From JABDCD01 sp964469525 (GTDB lineage: Bacteria > Pseudomonadota > Alphaproteobacteria > Rickettsiales > SXRF01): a stretch of DNA of 64,000 nucleotides. Shown piece by piece: positions 14,849 through 23,164 of the stretch. Made by a program: the position numbers and the translations under genes. The stretch covers positions 14,524-78,523 of the forward strand of contig CAYXYU010000010.1 in the NCBI GenBank assembly GCA_964469525.1. The letters run 5' to 3'. Each line of letters begins with the position of its first letter. Position 1 is the first letter of the stretch. Under the pieces are notes generated by a model that was not told the DNA's origin, searched no databases, and saw only the letters and a list, made by a program, of their open reading frames with translations.

Positions 14849-15280
14849 TTACAATACCAGCCGCGTTTTTTCCATGATCCAGATAAAGAGCGCCCACGCG
14901 AATATATAAAGATAGCCGAACGGCAGAACCAGCAGCGGATAGACATAAAAGGAGGATGCCTGGAAAATGCCGTTATACAGGTAATCCCCGACGATGACGA
15001 AAGGGATATAAACGAAGGGCAGCATCAGGAACTGCTGCGGCATGGTGTCGTGGTCCTCCTGCATGTTCCAGTAGCAGCCCACCGTGATGATAAAGACCGG
15101 CAGCGACCAGTTGCCGATCAGGCTGATGAACAGCGGATGGACCCGCAGGCGCGAAAGCAGGTAATACGCCTCCTCATAATGCTTGTACCATAGCGATTCG
15201 ACAAACCCGGTGTTGAACACCAGCACCCGCAGCACCAGCGGCAGGGCCAGCGCGATGTAATAAAGCCAGGTTTTTGGCAT
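14849..15280 (-). CDS. Four-helix membrane protein, unknown
   Basis: A 143-residue integral membrane protein beginning MPKTWLYYIALALPLVLRVL with about four hydrophobic segments. Features include ESLWYKHYEEAYYLLSRLRV, GNWSLPVFIITVGCYWNMQE and a C-terminal IFAWALFIWIMEKTRLVL. No family is recognised. The chosen ATG lies one base after the stop of the VIT-type transporter gene, so the two are probably translated together; an earlier in-frame ATG would overlap that gene. Confidence 0.6.
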   Translation of the reverse strand: MPKTWLYYIALALPLVLRVLVFNTGFVESLWYKHYEEAYYLLSRLRVHPLFISLIGNWSLPVFIITVGCYWNMQEDHDTMPQQFLMLPFVYIPFVIVGDYLYNGIFQASSFYVYPLLVLPFGYLYIFAWALFIWIMEKTRLVL

Positions 15281-15281
15281 G

Positions 15282-15977
15282 CTACGCCACCCATGAGGCA
15301 ATCAGGTAGGCCGCGCCGGCTGCCACCCCACCGATTAATGTCGTCTGCAACGCCGCTTTCAGCAGCTTCTGGCCCGTGTAATAGCCTTTGAAGGCGCCGA
15401 AAGCGAACAGCGCCAGCAGGCTGATTCCTGCCGAGATAGGCAACGCCGCCGAGACATGATCGAGCATGATGAACGGCACCAGCGGCACGAACCCGGCCAC
15501 CGCATACGCTCCGCCGATGATGAGGGGGCTGTGCACCAGCCGGCGCGGGTCGGGCCGCTCCAGCCCCAGCTCGAAGCGCATCATGAAATCCACCCATTTG
15601 GCGGGATTCTGGCGGATCGCCGTCACCACCGGCTCCACCTGCGGCTGCGGCACGCCGAATTCCAGCAGTATGTCCTCGACCTCTTTCGCCTCGACGTGCG
15701 GCACGCATTCCACTTCACGGAATTCGCGCCGGCGCTCGGACTCGTAGTGGTCCTTCTCCGTGCGCGCGCCGAGATAACCGCCCAGCCCCATCGAGATCGA
15801 CCCGGCGACGATTTCCGCTACCCCCGCCGTCACGATGATCGCCGTCGACTCCACCGCCCCCGCCAGCCCCGCCGCCAGCGCGAACGGCACCGTCAGCCCG
15901 TCCGACATCCCGATCACGAAATCGCGCAGGGACTCGGAAGACTGGACGTGGTGCTCGTGGTGGCGGTGCGGGCTCAT
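15282..15977 (-). CDS. VIT1/CCC1-family iron/manganese transporter
   Basis: A membrane transporter of the VIT1/CCC1 family, which moves Fe2+ or Mn2+ out of the cytosol. It starts with a His-rich tail (MSPHRHHEHH) and then shows the family core: RDFVIGMSDGLTVPFALAAG, GVAEIVAGSISMGLGGYLGA, and a cytosolic metal-binding helical part with ERRREFREVECVPHVE. Two or three helices close the protein. Length is normal. It sits directly after lipA, whose product needs iron-sulphur clusters; a functional link is only a guess. Confidence 0.88.
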   Translation of the reverse strand: MSPHRHHEHHVQSSESLRDFVIGMSDGLTVPFALAAGLAGAVESTAIIVTAGVAEIVAGSISMGLGGYLGARTEKDHYESERRREFREVECVPHVEAKEVEDILLEFGVPQPQVEPVVTAIRQNPAKWVDFMMRFELGLERPDPRRLVHSPLIIGGAYAVAGFVPLVPFIMLDHVSAALPISAGISLLALFAFGAFKGYYTGQKLLKAALQTTLIGGVAAGAAYLIASWVA

Positions 15978-15980
15978 GGC

Positions 15981-16952
15981 TTATTTGTCATTCTGAGGCA
16001 AAACCGAAAAATCTATTTTTAGTAGATCCTTCGCTGCGCTCAGGATGACACGTTCCCGCGCCGCTTTCATCTCCGCGAAATCCTCCGCTGCATGATAGCT
16101 GGAGCGCGTCAGCGGAGAGCTGGCGACCATCAGGAAGCCCTTGGCCTTGGCCTGGCGGGCGTAGAATTCGAATTCGTCGGGCGTGACGTAGCGTTGCAGC
16201 GGCGCGTGCGCCGGGGTCGGCTGCAGGTACTGGCCGATGGTGATGAAATCGACATCGGCGGCGCGCAAATCGTCCATCACCTGCAGCACTTCGTCCTTCT
16301 CCTCGCCTAAGCCCACCATCAGGCCGGACTTGGTGAAGATCGACGGGTCGAGCTCCTTCACCGTCTTCAGCAGGTGCAGCGAGTTGAAATAGCGCGCACC
16401 CGGCCGAATGGTTTTGTACAGGCGCGGCACGGTTTCGATATTGTGGTTATACACATCCGGCCGCGCTTTCACGACGATGGGAATGCCATGCTCCTTGCGC
16501 AGGAAGTCCGGCGTCAGCACTTCAATCGTCGTACCCGGTGCGCGCTTGCGCAGGGCGGCGATGCAATCGGCAAAGTGCTGCGCCCCGCCGTCGGCCAGAT
16601 CGTCGCGGTCTACCGATGTCACCACGACATGATGCAGCCCGAGCTGCGCCACCGCCTGCGCCAGGTTCTCCGGCTCATGCGGGTTGAGTGCGCCCGGCAC
16701 GCCGGTCTTGACGTTGCAGAAGGCGCAGGCACGGGTGCAGGTGTCGCCCATGATCATCACCGTGGCGTGCTTCTGGCTCCAGCATTCGCCGATATTGGGG
16801 CATGCCGCCTCCTCGCAAACCGTGTTCAGCTTCAGCTTATGGATGATGTCGCGCGTCGCCTTGAACTCCTGCGAGGTCGGCGCCTTGACGCGGATCCATG
16901 CCGGCTTTGGCACTTTGTTATTATCTTTCTGGATATTATGTATATCGGCCAT
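15981..16952 (-). CDS. lipA: Lipoyl synthase
   Basis: A radical-SAM enzyme that inserts two sulphur atoms into protein-bound octanoyl groups, completing lipoate on 2-oxoacid dehydrogenases. The auxiliary cluster motif CEEAACPNIGEC and the radical-SAM motif CTRACAFC are present, as are VVVTSVDRDDLADGGA and GLMVGLGE. The C-terminus is unusual: after EMKAARER the last 22 residues (VILSAAKDLLKIDFSVLPQN and two more) are encoded by a palindromic repeat at 15986-16050, so the natural stop was replaced by repeat sequence. The serine of the C-terminal R-S-S-Y motif (TRSSYHAAEDF) is kept, so the enzyme should still work. Confidence 0.95.
   Translation of the reverse strand: MADIHNIQKDNNKVPKPAWIRVKAPTSQEFKATRDIIHKLKLNTVCEEAACPNIGECWSQKHATVMIMGDTCTRACAFCNVKTGVPGALNPHEPENLAQAVAQLGLHHVVVTSVDRDDLADGGAQHFADCIAALRKRAPGTTIEVLTPDFLRKEHGIPIVVKARPDVYNHNIETVPRLYKTIRPGARYFNSLHLLKTVKELDPSIFTKSGLMVGLGEEKDEVLQVMDDLRAADVDFITIGQYLQPTPAHAPLQRYVTPDEFEFYARQAKAKGFLMVASSPLTRSSYHAAEDFAEMKAARERVILSAAKDLLKIDFSVLPQNDK
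15986..16050. repeat. Palindromic repeat forming the 3' end of lipA
   Basis: The ends are inverted: TGTCATTCTGAG at the left and CTCAGGATGACA at the right, with AGATCCTTCGCTGCG inside. A related half unit (GTCATCCTGAG...GAAGGATCT) occurs near 35980. The element is read in frame as the tail of LipA. Confidence 0.8.
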
Positions 16953-17042
16953 ACTGCGGTATTCCTAACAAAACCTCTTGTCTTTACAAGCAAAATCATA
17001 TAGAAATTGCTCTCTTTGCGCAAACTGTAAACATAAAATTCA

Positions 17043-17153
17043 CTAGCTTGCGCCAAGCGCGCCGCTTTTCGAGGACCGCAGCGGAGCGTACGTTTTAGGT
17101 ACGTGAGCAGCGGAAGTGCAGAAAAGCAAGCAGATTGGCCAAGATAGTGGATT
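17043..17153. repeat. Long imperfect palindrome upstream of rpoZ (copy 1)
   Basis: About 110 bases with outer arms CACTAGCTTGCGCCAA and its near reverse complement TTGGCCAAGATAGTGG, and a core reading GAGGACCGCAGCGGAGCGTA then GTACGTGAGCAGCGGAAG. A second copy lies at 29163-29275. It occupies most of the gap between divergent lipA and rpoZ, so the rpoZ leader RNA could fold into this hairpin. Confidence 0.8.
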
Positions 17154-17172
17154 TTACTATAAGGAGTTAAGA

Positions 17173-17562
17173 ATGGCCCGCGTCACTGTCGAAGACTGCG
17201 TCCTCCACGTCCCCAACCGCTTCGAGCTGGTGCTGCTGGCATCGCAGCGCGCCAAGCAGATTTCCTCGGGCAACCCGCTGACCGTCGATCGCGACAACGA
17301 TAAGGACGCGGTGGTCGCCCTGCGTGAGATCGCCGATGAGACCATCTCCCTCGACCAGCTGCAGGAAGGGCTGGTGCAAACCTTCTTCAAGAGACCGATC
17401 TCCGACATTGCCGACAAGAAACTGCTGACCAAGGGCGAAGACATTCCGGCCGAGGTCGAAGAAGCCTTCAAGGACGCCGCCCAGAACATCTCCGTGCAGC
17501 AGAAACCGGAAGCGGAAGATGGCATGTCCTTCGCCGAAGAGAATATCGAAGCGGAAGATTAA
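17173..17562 (+). CDS. rpoZ: RNA polymerase omega subunit
   Basis: The small subunit that helps fold and recruit the beta' subunit of RNA polymerase. It begins MARVTVEDCVLHVPNRFELV and continues with LLASQRAKQISSGNPLTVDR and KDAVVALREIADETIS, all classic omega. The acidic C-terminal extension (to 129 residues) is common in alphaproteobacteria. AAGGAG lies a few bases before the ATG at 17173; the open frame extends upstream into the palindromic repeat, which is not used. It converges with kdpD across a repeat. Confidence 0.95.
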   Translation: MARVTVEDCVLHVPNRFELVLLASQRAKQISSGNPLTVDRDNDKDAVVALREIADETISLDQLQEGLVQTFFKRPISDIADKKLLTKGEDIPAEVEEAFKDAAQNISVQQKPEAEDGMSFAEENIEAED

Positions 17563-17567
17563 TTTCT

Positions 17568-17693
17568 CGTCATTGCAAGCCAAAGGCGAAGCAATCCAGT
17601 AGATCCGCGTCTGCGGATCAATAAATCTATACCGCACCCATGGCGCTTGGACTGGATTGCCGCGTCGGCCTGACGGCCTCCTCGCAATGACGA
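17568..17693. repeat. Palindromic repeat between convergent rpoZ and kdpD
   Basis: Inverted termini CGTCATTGC...GCAATGACG, with inner arms GCGAAGCAATCCAGT and ACTGGATTGCCGCG. It fills the gap between the two stop codons and could work as a two-way transcription barrier, though there is no T-tract. The same termini occur at 55975-56042. Confidence 0.8.
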
Positions 17694-17694
17694 T

Positions 17695-20415
17695 TTACGC
17701 CGCCGCGTCCTGGGTCCCGCTGCTGCGGATCGGCAGGGTGAACGTGAACATCGCGCCGCCTTCAGGCGCGTTCTGCGCCCATATCTTGCCGCCGTGCGCA
17801 TGAATAATGCCGCGGCAGATGGCCAGCCCCAGCCCGCCGCCCCTCTCACCAGCGGCATGACCCTCGCCGCCGTAGAACTTGTCGAATATTTTCTCCTCCT
17901 CGCCAGCGGGAATGCCGGGACCATTATCGGCCACGATAACATGGATGTCCGGCTTGGAAGTCACGGCGGAGATGGTGATGGTGGTACCATCCGGCGTGTA
18001 TTCGGCGGCATTCTCCAGCAGGTTGATCAGCACCTGCTCGATCAGCAGGCCGTCCATGCGCAATAGCGGCAACCCGTGCTCGATATTGGTCACGACCTTG
18101 TGGTGCGCCAGCCGGGTCTCGACGCGCATCAGCGCCGAGCCGATCAGCTCCTCGATGAAATACAGCTCCTTGTTGAGCTTGACCGAGCCCGACTCCAGGC
18201 TGGATACGTCGAGCAGGTTGGTGACCATGCGGGCCAGCCGCGCGCCTTCCTCGTGGATCGAGCGCAGCAGCTCGGTCTTATATTCTTCCGTAATCTTGTT
18301 GCTTTCCAGAAGCAGCGTGCTGGCGGCGCCGGTAATGGCGGCCAGCGGCGTGCGCAGGTCGTGCGACACGGAAGACAGCAGGATATTACGCAACTTCTCG
18401 CTTTCCGCTTCGATCGTGGTTTTCTCCACCATCTCGGCCGCCTCGGCGCGCTCGATCGCCGAGGCGGTAATGGAAGCCAGCGCCTCCAGCAGCTCGACAT
18501 CGTCGGTGGCATAACTCGGTGAGTCGTCATCATGCGGCATAACGCCGATCACACCGACCACGCCGGTCGATCCGACCATAGGAACATATAACGCCCGCGC
18601 CGACGGAAGCGTGTCGGTGCCAAGCCCCGCATTCTGCCTGTGGGTGAAGGCCCAGTTGGCAACGCTCTCCTCGCGCACGGGATCAACTCCGCGTGCCTCG
18701 GTCTCGGTTTCGGCGACCACGGTCTGCAGGTGTCCCTTGCCGTCCGGCAGCCAGATGAACACGTCACCTTCCATGATGTCGGCAATATGCTGCGAGGCGA
18801 TCTGCGCCAGCGCGATCTTGCCACGCCCAGCCGTCAGTTCGCGGCTCATGCCGAACAGCGATGAGGTATTTTTTTCCCGCTTGCGCGCCGAAATGGTCTG
18901 CATGCGCAGCCGTGAAGTCTGGGTACCGATGATGACGCCGGTGATGAGCAGCACCAGGAATGTCACAAAATGCTGTTCGTCTACCACTTTGAAGGAATAA
19001 TAGGGATAAACGAAAAAGAAGTTGATGCACAATACGGACAGCAGCGTGGCCAGCAGCGACGGGCCGCGGCCATAGCGCAGGGCAACACTGACCGTAATGA
19101 TCAGGTAGGGCATCACCATGTTGAGCGGCTCGACGAACGGGCGCAGCGGCATCATGAGCAGCGTGCACAACAGCACCATGAGCGGCACCATCACGTAATT
19201 CTGCCAAGGCGATGAGGTTTTCCAGAACGGTGAAGTAAAGCTTTTCCGATCCTGGCCCTCGCCGGTCACCACATATACGTCGATATCGCCGGAGCCGCGG
19301 ATCAGCTGATCGGCGAGCGTTCCCCACAGAATCTCCTGCCAGCGTGGCTTGAATGCCTTGCCCACGATAATCTTGGTCATGCCGTTGGCGCGGGCATAGT
19401 TCAGGATATCCTCATGCGCCTTCTGGCCCTGTACGACTTCGGTCTTGGCCCCCATGCGCTCGGCCAGGCGCAGCGTGCGCTCTACTGCCGCCTGCCCTTC
19501 CTGGCTCAGTCGGTAATGCCGCTCGTTTTCAATATAGATTACTGTCCACGGCGCCTTGAGCCCCCCCGCCATTCGTTTGGCGACGCGCACCAGCCGGGCC
19601 GACAGCGCATCGGGGCCGATACAGACCAGGATACGGTCAACACCGGACCAGCCCTGCGTTCCGCCGCTCCTGGTCTTGTAGACATCCATCAGCGCGTCGA
19701 CGCGCTCGGCGGTGCGTCTGAGCGCCAGCTCGCGCAGCGCAATCAGGTTGCTCTTTTTGAAGAAGTTCTGCGCCGCCCGCTTTTTGGCTTCCGGGGCGAT
19801 ATATACCTTGCCTTCGCGCAGGCGCTTCAGCAGCTCTTCCGATGGAATGTCGACCAGTGAGATTTCATCCGCCGTGTCGAATATCTCGTCCGGCACCGTC
19901 TCCTTCACCCAGACACCGGTGATGCGGGCCACCACGTCGTTAAGGCTTTCCAGATGCTGCACGTTGATCGTCGTATAGACATCGATGCCGGCGTCGAGCA
20001 GCTCGCCCACATCCTGCCAGCGCTTGGGATGGCGCGAGCCCGGTGCGTTGGTGTGCGCCAACTCGTCGAGCAAGATCAGCTCAGGCTTGCGGGCCAGCGC
20101 GGCATCGATATCGAACTCCTTGATCAGCGTGCCGCGATACTGCACCTCGCGGTGCGGCAGGATGGTCAATCCTTCGAGCAGCTTCTTGGTTTCCTCGCGC
20201 CCGTGCGTCTCGACCAGCCCGACGACGACATCCACCCCCTCTTCCATGCGTGACCGCCCGGACGACAGCATGGCATAAGTCTTGCCGACGCCGGCACAGG
20301 CACCGAAGAAAATCTTGAGCTTGCCGCGCGTACTTTCCTCCGCCCGCGCTTCGCTCTCCTCAGCGGCAATGCGTGACAATAGCTCGTCAGGATCAGGGCG
20401 TTCTTTGTCTGGCAT
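17695..20415 (-). CDS. kdpD: Osmosensitive K+ channel sensor histidine kinase
   Basis: KdpD senses potassium limitation and normally phosphorylates KdpE to switch on kdpFABC. Domains in order: KdpD N-terminal domain with Walker A GACAGVGKT (38-46), a Usp-like domain around 250-375, four closely spaced membrane helices around 400-500, a GAF-like region, HisKA with SSVSHDLRTPLAAITGA, and an HATPase domain (DNGPGIPAGEE, GGLGLAICRGIIHAHGGKIW). Length (906) is normal. No kdpE follows: the next gene is rpoZ on the other strand. The kinase must act through a regulator encoded elsewhere, or on none. Confidence 0.95.
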   Translation of the reverse strand: MPDKERPDPDELLSRIAAEESEARAEESTRGKLKIFFGACAGVGKTYAMLSSGRSRMEEGVDVVVGLVETHGREETKKLLEGLTILPHREVQYRGTLIKEFDIDAALARKPELILLDELAHTNAPGSRHPKRWQDVGELLDAGIDVYTTINVQHLESLNDVVARITGVWVKETVPDEIFDTADEISLVDIPSEELLKRLREGKVYIAPEAKKRAAQNFFKKSNLIALRELALRRTAERVDALMDVYKTRSGGTQGWSGVDRILVCIGPDALSARLVRVAKRMAGGLKAPWTVIYIENERHYRLSQEGQAAVERTLRLAERMGAKTEVVQGQKAHEDILNYARANGMTKIIVGKAFKPRWQEILWGTLADQLIRGSGDIDVYVVTGEGQDRKSFTSPFWKTSSPWQNYVMVPLMVLLCTLLMMPLRPFVEPLNMVMPYLIITVSVALRYGRGPSLLATLLSVLCINFFFVYPYYSFKVVDEQHFVTFLVLLITGVIIGTQTSRLRMQTISARKREKNTSSLFGMSRELTAGRGKIALAQIASQHIADIMEGDVFIWLPDGKGHLQTVVAETETEARGVDPVREESVANWAFTHRQNAGLGTDTLPSARALYVPMVGSTGVVGVIGVMPHDDDSPSYATDDVELLEALASITASAIERAEAAEMVEKTTIEAESEKLRNILLSSVSHDLRTPLAAITGAASTLLLESNKITEEYKTELLRSIHEEGARLARMVTNLLDVSSLESGSVKLNKELYFIEELIGSALMRVETRLAHHKVVTNIEHGLPLLRMDGLLIEQVLINLLENAAEYTPDGTTITISAVTSKPDIHVIVADNGPGIPAGEEEKIFDKFYGGEGHAAGERGGGLGLAICRGIIHAHGGKIWAQNAPEGGAMFTFTLPIRSSGTQDAAA

Positions 20416-20426
20416 AGGAACTAGGG

Positions 20427-20531
20427 GGTCCGGGGTCAGGAATCAGAGTTCAGGTAAGTAATAACAGAAAATCAACTAACTGCAAAATCTTACTTCTTTT
20501 CCCGACCTCTGGTTCCCGACCTCCGACCCCT
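20427..20531. repeat. Long imperfect palindrome between kdpC and kdpD
   Basis: The left arm GGGGTCCGGGGTCAGGAATC, extended by AGAG, pairs with the right arm CTCTGGTTCCCGACCTCCGA followed by CCCC; inner AAGTAA/TTACTT pairs as well. The element separates kdpC from kdpD and could lower kdpD expression relative to the pump, or stabilise the upstream message. Confidence 0.65.
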
Positions 20532-21088
20532 CACTTCTTATCAAGCGCCAGGTTCAGTTCCAGCACGTTCACGTAAGGCTCCCCAAAAGCGGGTGTTAGG
20601 GTGAATTCGGCGATGAGAGACCGTACCACGGTTTCATCCATGCGCCGTGCGCGTGCGACACGACTGACCTGGTAATCAGCGGCCGGAAGGCTGATATGCG
20701 GATCCAGCCCGCTGGCTGAGGCAGTCACCAGATCGACCGGGATAAGCGCAGTATTCTGCGGATCAGCTTTCTGTAATGCCACAACACGGGCCTCTATAGC
20801 CTCATAGAATGCCGGATTGGTTACCGCCAGGTTGGAGCCGCCCGAGGCGGCGGCATTGTAGGGCGGAGTAGTGGCCGAGGGACGGCTCCAGAAATATCTC
20901 GGGCTGGAAAACTGCTGGCCCAGCAGCGATGACCCTACTACTCTGCCGCCCCGTTCGATCAGGCTGCCATTGGCTTTTTCCTGAAAAAGCAGCTGGGCAA
21001 AGGCGGTGACAACCAGCGGATAAACCAATCCGAGCAGCAGGGTGAAGAACCCCACCAATGTCACAGCGGCGCGGAGATGCTGCATCAT
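20531..21088 (-). CDS. kdpC: K+-transporting ATPase subunit C
   Basis: KdpC is the single-span periplasmic subunit of the Kdp potassium pump that raises ATP affinity. An N-terminal helix (VTLVGFFTLLLGLVYPLVVT) is followed by family motifs GSSLLGQQFSSPRYFWSRPS, TASASGLDPHISLPAADYQV and FGEPYVNVLELNLAL. Length (185) is normal. Its start overlaps the kdpB stop by four bases. Confidence 0.95.
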   Translation of the reverse strand: MMQHLRAAVTLVGFFTLLLGLVYPLVVTAFAQLLFQEKANGSLIERGGRVVGSSLLGQQFSSPRYFWSRPSATTPPYNAAASGGSNLAVTNPAFYEAIEARVVALQKADPQNTALIPVDLVTASASGLDPHISLPAADYQVSRVARARRMDETVVRSLIAEFTLTPAFGEPYVNVLELNLALDKK

Positions 21089-23157
21089 ACAAGCCCCAAC
21101 AACAGTAAGATGACGTCGATAAGCTTGATGCCGATGAACGGCACGATCAGCCCCCCTACCCCGTACACCAGCAGGTTGCTGCGCAGCAGCGCCACCGCAC
21201 CGACCGGGCGGTAAGCCACGCCGCGCAGCGCCAGCGGAATCAGCGCGACGATAATGAGGGCGTTGAAGATCACCGCCGACAGCATCGCCGACAGCGGCGA
21301 GCTCAGGTGCATGATGTTGAGCCGGCCCAGCTCCGGATAGGTAGTGACGAAGGCAGCGGGGATGATGGCGAAATATTTCGCCAGATCGTTGGCGATGGAA
21401 AACGTGGTCAGCGAGCCGCGCGTCATCAGCAGCTGCTTGCCAATCTTTACGATCTCGATCAGCTTGGTCGGATCGGAATCGAGATCCACCATGTTGCCGG
21501 CTTCCTTGGCGGCCTGCGTGCCGGAGTTCATCACCACTGCCACATCGGACTGCGCCAGCGCCGGCGCGTCATTGGTGCCATCGCCCACCATGGCGACCAG
21601 CTCGCCCCCCGCCTGCATCTTGCGGATCAGCTTGAGCTTGGCTTCCGGTGTCGCCTGCGCCAGATAGTCATCCACGCCCGCCTCAGCGGCGATGGCAGCT
21701 GCCGTCATCGGGTTGTCACCGGTAATCATGACGCTCTTGATACCCATCTTCCGCAGGTCGGCCAGCCGTTCCTTGATGCCGATCTTGACGACATCCTTCA
21801 GCGCGATCATGCCGAGCGCCCGCGCGCCGTCGGCCACCACCAGCGGCGTACCGCCCGTGCGTCCCACGTCGTCCACCTTGCGGCGCACATCATCGGGAAC
21901 GGTCGAGCCCAGCGCCTTGAGATGTGCCTCGATGGCATCCGGCGCGCCTTTAAGCACCTGGCGCTCGCCGATCTGAATCCCCGAGAAGCGTGTCTCCGCC
22001 GAAAACGCGATAAACCGGCTGCCTTCCGGCTGGGCCATACCATCTGGCACGTGATACTTAGACACTGCAAGCGCGACGACGCTCTTGCCCTCGGGTGTCG
22101 CGTCGGCCAGCGACGATAGCTGCGCCGCTTCGGCGAGTTCCTCCATGGTTACCCCCGCCGCCGGGAAGAATTCCTTGGCCTGCCGGTTGCCGTGGGTAAT
22201 GGTGCCGGTCTTGTCAAGCAGAACAACATTGACATCGCCCGCTGCCTCTACCGCCCGTCCCGAGGAAGCGATGACATTCACCGCCAGCAGGCGGTTCATG
22301 CCGGCGATACCGATGGCCGACAATAGTCCGCCGATAGTGCTGGGGGACAGGCACACCAGCAGCGTCACCAATACCAGCAGCCCGAGCGGCTGTGTGCCGC
22401 CGCCATACTGCGCGCTGAACAGGGTCATCGGCATGAGCGCCACGACCACGATCAGGAAAATGAGAGTAAAGGCAACCAACAGGATGAACAGCGCGGTCTC
22501 GTTGGGGGTTTTCTGCCGCCGGGCACCCTCGACCAATGATACCATGCGGTCGATGAAACTTTCCCCCACGTTGACCGTTGTGCGGACCACCAACCAATCG
22601 GACAACACCCGCGTGCCGCCGGTAACGGCATCGCTGTCGCCCCCGCTTTCGCGAATGACCGGCGCGCTCTCCCCGGTGATGGCGCTTTCATCAACTGAGG
22701 CGATGCCATCTATTACCTGTCCATCGGCAGGAATGAAGTCACCAGCCTCGACCAACACCAGATCATCTTTTCTTAGAAATGCCGCTGACACTATCTGGTA
22801 ATCCTCCCGGTTCCCGGCATGGCGCAGCCGCTTGGCATTGACCTCCTTTCGCAATGCACGCAGCGCCTCTGCCTGCGCCCGGCCGCGCCCTTCGGCAATG
22901 CTTTCGGCAAAATTAGCGAACAGCACGGTAAACCACAGCCACACCGCGATCGACAGGGTAAACCAGTGCGGCGCGCGCTGCACGCTGTGGCCTACTACCG
23001 CCTCGTATGCCCAGATACCGGTGGCAAGCACGGCGCCGATATAGACAATGAACAGGACCGGATTGCGCAGCTGCATAACCGGCGACAGCTTACGAAAAGC
23101 ATTCAGCGTCGACTGCATCAGATTGGAAACTGCTATGCCATGTTTGTGCTTTGACAT
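21085..23157 (-). CDS. kdpB: K+-transporting P-type ATPase subunit B
   Basis: The catalytic P-type ATPase subunit of KdpFABC. Motifs in order: DESAITGESAPVIRES, whose TGES serine is the inhibitory phosphorylation site in E. coli; LLDKTGTITHGNRQAKEF with the phosphorylated Asp; and GDGTNDAPALAQSDVAVVMN plus GNMVDLDSDPTKLIEIV. Length (690) is normal. It lies 7 bases after kdpA and overlaps kdpC. Confidence 0.96.
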   Translation of the reverse strand: MSKHKHGIAVSNLMQSTLNAFRKLSPVMQLRNPVLFIVYIGAVLATGIWAYEAVVGHSVQRAPHWFTLSIAVWLWFTVLFANFAESIAEGRGRAQAEALRALRKEVNAKRLRHAGNREDYQIVSAAFLRKDDLVLVEAGDFIPADGQVIDGIASVDESAITGESAPVIRESGGDSDAVTGGTRVLSDWLVVRTTVNVGESFIDRMVSLVEGARRQKTPNETALFILLVAFTLIFLIVVVALMPMTLFSAQYGGGTQPLGLLVLVTLLVCLSPSTIGGLLSAIGIAGMNRLLAVNVIASSGRAVEAAGDVNVVLLDKTGTITHGNRQAKEFFPAAGVTMEELAEAAQLSSLADATPEGKSVVALAVSKYHVPDGMAQPEGSRFIAFSAETRFSGIQIGERQVLKGAPDAIEAHLKALGSTVPDDVRRKVDDVGRTGGTPLVVADGARALGMIALKDVVKIGIKERLADLRKMGIKSVMITGDNPMTAAAIAAEAGVDDYLAQATPEAKLKLIRKMQAGGELVAMVGDGTNDAPALAQSDVAVVMNSGTQAAKEAGNMVDLDSDPTKLIEIVKIGKQLLMTRGSLTTFSIANDLAKYFAIIPAAFVTTYPELGRLNIMHLSSPLSAMLSAVIFNALIIVALIPLALRGVAYRPVGAVALLRSNLLVYGVGGLIVPFIGIKLIDVILLLLGLV

Positions 23158-23164
23158 GTAGCTT

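Noticed and set aside
17568..17693. Rho-independent terminator between rpoZ and kdpD
   Set aside because: It is a member of a dispersed palindromic repeat family and has no T-tract, so it was listed as a repeat.
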